From Thermoanaerobacterales bacterium (GTDB lineage: Bacteria > Bacillota > Thermosediminibacteria > Thermosediminibacterales > Tepidanaerobacteraceae): a DNA stretch of 9,541 bases. The DNA lies in contig DUNY01000068.1 in the NCBI GenBank assembly GCA_012839145.1, positions 1 through 9,541 of the forward strand. The letters run 5' to 3'. The number at the start of each line of letters is the position of its first letter. Position 1 is the first letter of the stretch. The position numbers were made by a program, and so were the translations under genes. Shown one piece after another: positions 1 to 4,407 of this stretch. A model generated the notes under the pieces. The model was not told the DNA's origin and made no database searches. It saw nothing but the letters and a program-made list of their open reading frames with translations.

Positions 1-112
1 CAATTTCTATTACCTTGTCTTGTTTACTGATATTTGTATATTTTAATATTTCTTTTACATGCTTTCTAGATGTAATAAAATTCTGTGTGTGTTTTGGGTT
101 TTTCTGTTTCAT
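1..112 (-). CDS. erm: Erm 23S rRNA adenine-N6 dimethylase, N-terminal part (runs off left edge)
   Basis: Erm enzymes dimethylate A2058 of 23S rRNA using SAM and so block macrolide, lincosamide and streptogramin B binding. Only the first 37 codons are in the window, from ATG at 112-110 to the left edge. The start is fixed by AAGGAGA at 127-121 with an 8-nt spacer. The peptide begins [15 protein letters not shown] and ends KQDKVIEI(G), which is the opening of the SAM-binding motif I. Compared from memory with Erm(A) of Tn554 (MNQKNPKDTQNFITS...), about 31 of 37 residues agree; Erm(C) and Erm(B) are further away. Two leader peptides of Erm(A) type lie directly upstream, which independently supports the call. 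The full-length class cannot be assigned from 37 residues, and intactness beyond the edge is unknown. KsgA is the main alternative but lacks the QNFITS start and these leaders. Confidence 0.93.
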   Translation of the reverse strand, partial: MKQKNPKHTQNFITSRKHVKEILKYTNISKQDKVIEI

Positions 113-196
113 TATAACCTTCTCCTTCCTGTCTATAATGAACTAATCTTAAGAGCCCATTATAACCAATTATTTTTGATTTGGTTTATAATGAAA
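108..196 (-). promoter_or_regulatory. erm translational attenuator: four inverted-repeat segments
   Basis: Four RNA segments can be read on the minus strand. Segment 1 is at 196-181, containing CATTATAAACCAA. Segment 2 is at 169-156, containing TTGGTTATAATG. Segment 3 is TTCATTATA at 142-134. Segment 4 is TATAATGAA at 116-108 and includes the erm start codon. Segments 1 and 2 pair over about 12 bp with one bulged A. Segments 3 and 4 pair perfectly over 9 bp, holding the erm Shine-Dalgarno (127-121) in the loop. Segment 2 can instead pair with segment 3 (7 Watson-Crick pairs plus two G-U). This matches the known Erm(C)/Erm(A) logic: 1:2 plus 3:4 is off; a ribosome stalled on leader 2 masks segment 1, 2:3 forms, and erm is translated. 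Confidence 0.88.
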
Positions 197-229
197 TCTC
201 TCAATAACAAATATAGAGAATATACCCAT
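170..229 (-). CDS. Macrolide-sensing leader peptide 2 (ErmAL2/ErmCL type, IFVI motif)
   Basis: A 19-codon ORF reading MGIFSIFVIERFHYKPNQK and stopping at TAA (172-170). It has an excellent ribosome binding site, AAGGAGG at 243-237 with a 7-nt spacer. From memory, the Erm(C) leader is MGIFSIFVISTVHYQPNKK and the second Erm(A) leader is MGTFSIFVINKVRYQPNQN. Length, the IFVI arrest motif at residues 6-9 and the Y-x-PNQ/K tail are all shared. In the known system a ribosome holding a macrolide arrests after IFVI and covers the first inverted-repeat segment, which frees the erm start site. The 3' part of this ORF is itself inverted-repeat segment 1 (196-181). The residue after the arrest motif is Glu here, rather than Ser or Asn. 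Confidence 0.93.
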   Translation of the reverse strand: MGIFSIFVIERFHYKPNQK

Positions 230-255
230 ACCTTTACCTCCTTTAATTCTTTTAA

Positions 256-303
256 CTATAAATGAGATAAAGTTATATCTACTACTGCAATACTTGCATA
301 CAT
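256..303 (-). CDS. Macrolide-sensing leader peptide 1 (ErmAL1 type, IAVV motif)
   Basis: A 15-codon ORF reading MYASIAVVDITLSHL with stop TAG at 258-256. It is preceded by AAGGAGG at 318-312 with an 8-nt spacer. The remembered first leader of erm(A), ErmAL1, is MCTSIAVVEITLSHS: same length, same IAVV arrest motif at residues 5-8, same ITLSH tail. In ErmAL1 the drug-bound ribosome stalls at Val8 with an acidic residue at codon 9; here that residue is Asp instead of Glu. Only 26 nt separate its stop from the start of leader 2, and that gap carries leader 2's Shine-Dalgarno. Having two leaders points to the erm(A)/erm(TR) class rather than the single-leader erm(C) class. Confidence 0.9.
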   Translation of the reverse strand: MYASIAVVDITLSHL

Positions 304-326
304 GTTTAAAGCCTCCTTACCCAACA

Positions 327-355
327 ATTATAACACTATTAATTACTCTCTTCAA
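327..355 (-). promoter_or_regulatory. Sigma-A type promoter of the leader-erm transcript
   Basis: On the minus strand, TTGAAG (355-350) is followed after exactly 17 nt by TATAAT (332-327). Transcription would begin near 320, placing the Shine-Dalgarno of leader 1 almost at the transcript's 5' end. The -10 is perfect; the -35 matches four of six consensus bases. A short inverted repeat (GTAGA 361-365 / TCTAC 380-384) lies just upstream; its role is unknown. Confidence 0.72.
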
Positions 356-444
356 TATCGGTAGACGGTAATATATCAATCTACGGCTATCACAACCACC
401 ATGATGAAAGGGCACTCTACTAGGAGTATCTTCAATCATAATCA

Positions 445-695
445 TTAATATATTCCACGATCGTTTTCCTTTACCGGAATCCAAATTTCAATTCTATACT
501 TCGAATTCCCAGTATCCATACTCTTGTTCCACAAGATCTCAGGACCTTCAACCGCTTCATATCCTGAAGATGGAAATGATTCTGAGTGTATCCTCCCCCA
601 CACATTTTGAGCGTTTCTGGGAATGGACCGATGGATTGAAATACTGCCCAGATACAAGCATCAATTTTCAATACGCCAAATTTATTCTTTATAAT
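445..695 (-). pseudogene. Remnant of a GyrI-like (AraC effector-binding) domain protein, truncated and frameshifted
   Basis: The C-terminal half of a GyrI-like small-molecule-binding domain is visible in two frames. The first frame gives WAVFQSIGPFPETLK and is open from about 695 to 606. The second continues VWGRIHSESFPSSGYE, then VEGPEIL and a final EIWIPVKE, ending at TAA 447-445. Family members read roughly 'AVF..GP.PEAL..VW..I..EWFPSSGYE...GPE....EIWIPVK', so the two halves join naturally if one base is missing at the A run 608-605. The N-terminal part of the domain and any AraC DNA-binding domain are absent, because a stop occurs at about 698-696. Intact domains of this kind bind drugs or other small molecules. 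It appears to be a dead fragment. One missing base in an A run could also be a sequencing error, but the missing N-terminus could not. Confidence 0.75.
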
Positions 696-706
696 TTATG
701 TGCAGA

Positions 707-921
707 TTAATTTTCTCTTTTCTTCTTACGCAAAAAACTCCAATATGCAGAGTATGGAATGATCGCACCAAATAGTAAAAATACTTATTGACGATTATAT
801 CTGCTTCCCCTTGAGCATTAAAATGAATTGGCACCCTTTCCGGCAAGAACAAACAAGCAATAAAGATAACTGCTACAATTAAAACAAAAACTAATATATC
901 TTTTATAAAACAATTTTTCAT
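707..921 (-). pseudogene. DUF1648 membrane protein, frameshifted by one base
   Basis: The start at ATG 921-919 has AGGAG at 933-929 with a 7-nt spacer, better than the ATG at 936. The protein begins MKNCFIKDILVFVLIVAVIF, a single membrane helix. It continues into LPERVPIHFNAQGEAD, the hallmark of DUF1648 (seen at the N-terminus of SdpI-like immunity proteins), and reaches NKYF. After the T run of the coding strand (plus-strand AAAAA, 777-781) the sense shifts frame to LLFGAIIPYSAYWSFLRKKK and ends at TAA 709-707. Restoring one T gives an uninterrupted protein of about 72 residues with a second membrane segment. The unshifted frame runs on with unlike residues to 682. A real mutation or a homopolymer sequencing error would look the same here. 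Function of the family is unknown outside SdpI-type toxin immunity. Confidence 0.75.
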
Positions 922-936
922 TCTAACTCTCCTCAT

Positions 937-1071
937 TTAGATAAAACTTGATTTACAGGATCTTTGATACATAATAATTGACAGAGTAATAATAATAGCT
1001 GCTACTAACCATAATGTTTGCATTATTGGAACTGAGAGAAACCAGTGAAGCAAAACAAAATCCCGCTTCTT
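937..1071 (-). pseudogene. C-terminal fragment of a membrane protein
   Basis: A minus-strand frame is open from about 1071 to the stop at 939-937. It reads LHWFLSVPIMQTLWLVAA followed by IIITLSIIMYQRSCKSSFI. This is one strongly hydrophobic helix followed by a basic tail, like the end of a permease or ABC-2-type membrane protein. The only ATG (1023-1021) would give 28 residues and has no convincing ribosome binding site. The stop touches the region carrying the DUF1648 gene's ribosome binding site, as operon neighbours do. The frame begins at a TGA inside the terminator hairpin of rlmD, so the 5' part of the gene is missing. The parent family cannot be named. Confidence 0.45.
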
Positions 1072-1081
1072 TCAAAGCGGG
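1050..1081 (-). terminator. Rho-independent terminator downstream of rlmD
   Basis: On the minus strand CCCGCTT (1081-1075), a 6-nt loop and AAGCGGG (1068-1062) form a perfect 7-bp stem followed by the T-rich tail ATTTTGTTTTG. It lies about 160 nt past the rlmD stop and would end the rlmD transcript before the damaged genes. Confidence 0.75.
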
Positions 1082-1240
1082 TTATGTATCCATCTTAATT
1101 TTCTTGTGTCTACTTACACCATATCCGAACAGCTATTCCTATCTCCAGCTCAGAAATAGGCTTTTTATTTCGAAAATCAGGTCCGTTATTAACAAACTGG
1201 AAACCATCGGAAACCTTGTAAAATCGAGCTATCTCAAAGA

Positions 1241-2614
1241 TTATACTTTTTGTATCTCTATCACACACTCCACATGATGTGTCTGCGGAAACATATCTAC
1301 CGGCTGGACTTCCTCTGTTTTATATCCTCTATCTTCTAGGTAGCGTAGGTCCCTGGCAAGGGTGGCTGGATTACATGAGACATATACAACCCTATCGGGG
1401 GATACCCTAGCAATGGCTTCAAGGGTTTTTTCATCACAACCTCGGCGGGGAGGGTCCACTACGATTACATCAGGTTTTATACCCCTTTCCGCTATTTTGG
1501 GCATGACTTTTTCCGCAGCTCCCTCAATAAATCCAACATTGTCAATGCCATTTATTTCGGCATTGATACGTGCGTCATCAATGGCCTGACTGACCACTTC
1601 TATCCCGTACACCCTTTTGGCCTTTTTAGCCAAAAATAATGATATGGTCCCTATACCACAGTAAAGATCAATAACGGTTTCACTGCCTGTAAGGCCTGCA
1701 TATTCTAGGGTTTTTTTATAGAGTGCTTCCATTTGTATTGAATTAACCTGAAAAAATGAAAGTGGGGAGATCCGAAACTTTACATCACCTATATAGTCGT
1801 AAATATATGTTCTACCATATAATACAATATTTTCCTCACCCATTATAACATTTGTTTTTTTAGTATTAACATTTAATATAAGACACTTAAATCCCTGTAT
1901 CTTACTACCAAGCATTTTCACTAATCTGTCTATAAAGGGAATTTCCTTACCATTTGCCACCAATATGGCCATGACTACACCGGTCTTGTAACCTACCTTT
2001 ATCACCACATGACGGATTAAACCTTCATGACTTAATTCATTATATATTGAGATATGGTATTGCTCCAACCAATCCTTTACAGTCAACATTACTTTATCAA
2101 TTAAGGAATGTTGTATCAGGCAATTTTCCAAATCCACAATGTCATGACTTCTATTTTCATAAAAACCCAGCACAACATTATTATTTCGCCTGCCAACAGG
2201 ATATTGGGATTTGTTCCGATAATGCCAGGGTTCTACCATACCGAGGGTTTCATAAACTTCGGTATCAATATGCCCGATTCTTTTTAAACTGTCTTTTACT
2301 TTCGAGGTCTTAAATGAAAGCTGGGCTTCATATGACATATACTGAAGATGGCAACCACCACACTGATTAGCATACATACACTTAGGAGTTATCCTGTCAA
2401 GTGAAGGCTTAAGTATCTCTATAATTTTGGCGATAGCATAGTGTTTTTTCGATTTTGTTATTTTGACTCTGCATTTTTCACCGATCATGGCACCTTCCAC
2501 AAAGATCTTCAGACCATTTATCTTTCCTATTCCTTGCCCCTCATGTGCCATCCTTTCTATTAATATCTCATGCTCACTGTCTATTGCAAGTCTTGATGCT
2601 GTTTTATGTTTCAT
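1241..2614 (-). CDS. rlmD: 23S rRNA (uracil-C5)-methyltransferase RlmD/RlmCD
   Basis: This 457-residue enzyme transfers a methyl group from SAM to C5 of uracil in 23S rRNA: U1939, and in Gram-positive RlmCD also U747. A TRAM RNA-binding domain spans about residues 12-70. The 4Fe-4S ligands are C79, C85, C88 (C-x5-C-GG-C) and probably C165. SAM motif I is DLYCGIGT (316-323), Q289 sits in FFQVNS, and DPPR is at 387-390. The catalytic nucleophile is C414 in SCNPATLARD, and the likely general base is the Glu of HVEC (449). All key residues are present and the length is normal. The start at 2614 has GGGAGG at 2628-2623 with an 8-nt spacer. Separate RlmC and TrmA enzymes are alternatives, but the TRAM plus Fe-S set argues for RlmD/RlmCD. 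Confidence 0.93.
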   Translation of the reverse strand: MKHKTASRLAIDSEHEILIERMAHEGQGIGKINGLKIFVEGAMIGEKCRVKITKSKKHYAIAKIIEILKPSLDRITPKCMYANQCGGCHLQYMSYEAQLSFKTSKVKDSLKRIGHIDTEVYETLGMVEPWHYRNKSQYPVGRRNNNVVLGFYENRSHDIVDLENCLIQHSLIDKVMLTVKDWLEQYHISIYNELSHEGLIRHVVIKVGYKTGVVMAILVANGKEIPFIDRLVKMLGSKIQGFKCLILNVNTKKTNVIMGEENIVLYGRTYIYDYIGDVKFRISPLSFFQVNSIQMEALYKKTLEYAGLTGSETVIDLYCGIGTISLFLAKKAKRVYGIEVVSQAIDDARINAEINGIDNVGFIEGAAEKVMPKIAERGIKPDVIVVDPPRRGCDEKTLEAIARVSPDRVVYVSCNPATLARDLRYLEDRGYKTEEVQPVDMFPQTHHVECVIEIQKV

Positions 2615-3009
2615 CTGTTTTACCTCCCTTTATTCAAACACTGCCGATATGTATAATCATTTTTTATAAAAATCCAGCTTTTATTGTGTTTTTATATCAA
2701 GGATAATTAAAGTTAGACATCCAGTATAATAGGTTGTTCCTTCATATTTATCTTATTCAAATTTTTTAGGGATTTCAATATTAGATACTTCTGTATAAAA
2801 ATACTTGTAATAAGGAGCTTAACAAGTATAATTAAAGTAAGGGATCTTTACAAATATAATAGACATCGAAGATGAAATACTTATACAATTATGTTCTAAC
2901 AAGTGTTGCGAAGATTGTTGTTACAAAGATTTGCCTTATGTAGAGGAATATTCAAGTTTTAATATATAGTTAAATGATAAAATAAAACATAAAAGAAAGG
3001 AGAAGAAAA
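2615..3009. other. Intergenic region of about 395 bases, mostly non-coding
   Basis: This AT-rich stretch lies between the divergent rlmD and the small plus-strand gene at 3010. It holds the rlmD ribosome binding site (2628-2623), an 8-bp inverted repeat (2801-2829), and a short plus-strand open frame with clustered cysteines but no start codon (2841-2969). It ends with the AAAGGAG ribosome binding site at 2996-3002 serving the gene at 3010. I see no RNA gene and no convincing promoter pair. Confidence 0.6.
2801..2829. repeat. 8-bp inverted repeat, possible operator
   Basis: ATACTTGT (2801-2808) and ACAAGTAT (2822-2829) are exact inverted copies separated by 13 nt that include AAGGAG. No T run follows, so it is not a terminator. 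It might be a regulator binding site or a small RNA hairpin. Confidence 0.35.
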
Positions 3010-3183
3010 ATGCATGACAGAATTGAAAAGGGTCAGGTAAAAGTTTATATTGACGGAGAGGAAATACCCTTAGTGCCTTTTGTAAATAACATAATTGCTG
3101 ATACCGTAAAAGGAATCGTCTCTAATCTAAGAGGTTATAAAAAAGATGGAGAAATAGTAATAAAGATTTCGCCCGGTTCTTAA
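3010..3183 (+). CDS. Small conserved-looking protein of unknown function, 57 residues
   Basis: An ATG at 3010 is preceded by AAAGGAG (2996-3002) at a 7-nt spacing, and the frame is open to TAA at 3181-3183. The product starts MHDRIEKGQVKVYIDGEEIP, followed by LVPFVNNIIADTVKGIVSNLRG, a charged stretch, and a final EIVIKISPGS. The pattern is beta strand, a 'DGEEIPLVPFVNNII' core, amphipathic helix, then a closing strand. It recalls small clostridial proteins with a 'GKEIP..PFV..II..T..G..S.LKG' pattern, though I can attach no family name. There is no signal peptide, membrane segment or metal motif. It is a soluble cytoplasmic protein of unknown role. The strong ribosome binding site and amino-acid pattern make it a real gene rather than a chance frame. 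Confidence 0.8.
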   Translation: MHDRIEKGQVKVYIDGEEIPLVPFVNNIIADTVKGIVSNLRGYKKDGEIVIKISPGS

Positions 3184-3189
3184 CGGTAA

Positions 3190-3223
3190 GGCTTCTTTTT
3201 ACGTCTATCGTGTAAAAAAAGCG
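3190..3223. terminator. Imperfect hairpin between two convergent genes
   Basis: GCTTCTTTTTACG (3191-3203) and CGTGTAAAAAAAGC (3209-3222) pair with one or two bulges. The stem is A/T rich and has no clear T tail on either strand, so termination is a guess. Its location between the 3' ends of the gene at 3010 and the pseudouridine synthase supports that role. Confidence 0.35.
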
Positions 3224-3283
3224 GTGTACTGAATTTTAAAGGCGTGGATGTGGATAGGGAGCAGGGCAGTTGAATGGTTTTAT

Positions 3284-4042
3284 CTATTTCATCAAAGCAG
3301 CTAAATCGTCCTTTTCCTCTGGGCTCCACTCATCGGATAAATCAGTGAAATTTTGCTCTAAAGTTAAATTAAAGTTATTCCATGGGTGTTCGTTTTTAGG
3401 GAAGCTTGTAAAAGTTATTTTTTTTCTAAAAGTCGGATGCTCGCAAGTAATGCTGTGAGACCAAAGAGCAATTTGTTGCCCCTTCTTGTTAACTTTAAAT
3501 CCATAACGTTGATCACCGTATAAAGGATGTCCGATTGATGATAGTTGAACACGGATCTGATGGGGTCTTCCAGTGTATAGGAAAACTTTTACAAGGCTAA
3601 AACCATCAGCCTCATCCACAATTTCATAATCCATCATTGCTTTTTTTGCACCTTTAACCCAATTGTCAACAACACTTACAGTGTTTGATGTATGATTTTT
3701 CAGCAAGTAATTAATCAATGTATCCTTCCTCTTAGCCGGTTTTCCATGAATTACAGCTAAGTAGGTTTTTGTAAACACCTTTTTTCTTATCTGATCGGAA
3801 AGTCTCGCTGCACACTTTGAGGTTTTGGCAAAAGCCATTACACCCCCTACCGGCCTATCCAAACGATGGACAAGGCCGAGAAAGACATTACCGGGCTTGT
3901 TATCCCTTATTTTTATTTCATTTTTTAAAATAGTTAACATATCTGCATCTCCGGTTCTATCCTTTTGAGATAAAACATTGGGCGGCTTGCTAACCACTAG
4001 CAAATGATTATCTTCAAAAATAATCTGTATGTTTATCATCAT
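3284..4042 (-). CDS. RluA-family RNA pseudouridine synthase
   Basis: This family isomerises selected uridines of rRNA or tRNA to pseudouridine. The 252-residue protein opens with the fold's IIFEDNHLLVVSKPPNVLSQ. The catalytic motif HRLDRPVGG is at residues 59-67 with the nucleophilic Asp62. The later GRPHQIRVQL and HPLYGDQRYG motifs are also present. There is no N-terminal S4 RNA-binding domain, so it is of the short single-domain type; the exact target base cannot be assigned. Two ATGs are adjacent at 4042 and 4039. The purine-rich AGAGGGG sits only 2 nt from the first, so the second (5 nt) is the more likely start. It is transcribed away from the riboswitch-chemoreceptor unit. The C-terminus carries an acidic tail (SPEEKDDLAALMK). 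Confidence 0.9.
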   Translation of the reverse strand: MMINIQIIFEDNHLLVVSKPPNVLSQKDRTGDADMLTILKNEIKIRDNKPGNVFLGLVHRLDRPVGGVMAFAKTSKCAARLSDQIRKKVFTKTYLAVIHGKPAKRKDTLINYLLKNHTSNTVSVVDNWVKGAKKAMMDYEIVDEADGFSLVKVFLYTGRPHQIRVQLSSIGHPLYGDQRYGFKVNKKGQQIALWSHSITCEHPTFRKKITFTSFPKNEHPWNNFNLTLEQNFTDLSDEWSPEEKDDLAALMK

Positions 4043-4126
4043 AGCCCCTCTTTTAAACCTTTTTTTCCGCTACTCCTTCAATTCTACCATTTTTGATTAA
4101 AAACTCCAATATTTGTCCAGATTTGC

Positions 4127-4155
4127 TTGTATAATCTTACATTATTAGATATAAT
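4127..4155 (+). promoter_or_regulatory. Promoter of the riboswitch-chemoreceptor transcript
   Basis: TTGTAT (4127-4132) and TATAAT (4150-4155) are separated by 17 nt, which would start the RNA near 4162, just before the riboswitch. A second TATAAT at 4130-4135 lacks a matching -35. Confidence 0.55.
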
Positions 4156-4162
4156 TAGTAAT

Positions 4163-4265
4163 AAAAAGGTACACTATGGGCAAACTCCTCTAAAGAGGCG
4201 GACGCAAAGCTATGGACCTAATGTTTTTTGAGTTTCTGAAAAGCTATGGTTGCCAGGCTGCATTT
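4163..4265 (+). ncRNA. Cyclic-di-GMP-I riboswitch (GEMM-I)
   Basis: The class I consensus elements occur in order: GGGCAAAC (4178-4185), a CCTC/GAGG stem-loop (4187-4198), GGACGCAAAGC (4200-4210), GGACCTAA (4214-4221), a variable stem, and ATGGTTGCCAGG (4247-4258). These are the hallmark conserved strings of the GEMM-I aptamer, which binds the bacterial second messenger c-di-GMP. It lies about 145 nt upstream of a chemoreceptor gene and is followed by a possible terminator, so it probably controls read-through. The edges of the outer P1 stem are not resolved by eye. Whether the ligand switches the gene on or off cannot be read from the sequence alone. Confidence 0.92.
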
Positions 4266-4324
4266 TAGCAAAGGCTTTCAAGGGAGTAATCTGTACTTGT
4301 CTTTTCTTATATCAATCATTTAAT

Positions 4325-4347
4325 GCCCAAATGGGCTTTTTGTTTTT
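4325..4347 (+). terminator. Terminator forming the riboswitch expression platform
   Basis: GCCC (4325-4328), a 4-nt loop and GGGC (4333-4336) are followed directly by TTTTTGTTTTT. The stem is short but the U tract is strong. Its place between the aptamer and the TTG start at 4408 fits a transcriptional on/off platform. Confidence 0.62.
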
Positions 4348-4407
4348 ATTAATATCATAATTTTTGTCATTGTAACGGATTAATAATATTAGAGGGGGTC
4401 GTCTTTT

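Noticed and set aside
108..193. CATTATAACC repeats considered as CRISPR or transposon ends
   Set aside because: They are four interlocking segments matching the erm attenuator design, not evenly spaced direct repeats with spacers, and have no target duplications.
59..265. Plus-strand open frame of 68 codons
   Set aside because: It lies antisense to the erm start and leader 2, has no ribosome binding site, and its open length is explained by the coding content of the other strand.
682..936. Reading the DUF1648 gene as one 84-residue protein
   Set aside because: After residue 56 or so the sequence stops resembling the family, whereas the neighbouring frame continues it exactly; a one-base loss explains the data better.
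1014..1277. Plus-strand open frame of 87 codons
   Set aside because: It contains the rlmD terminator hairpin, overlaps the rlmD 3' end in antisense, and shows no protein family features.
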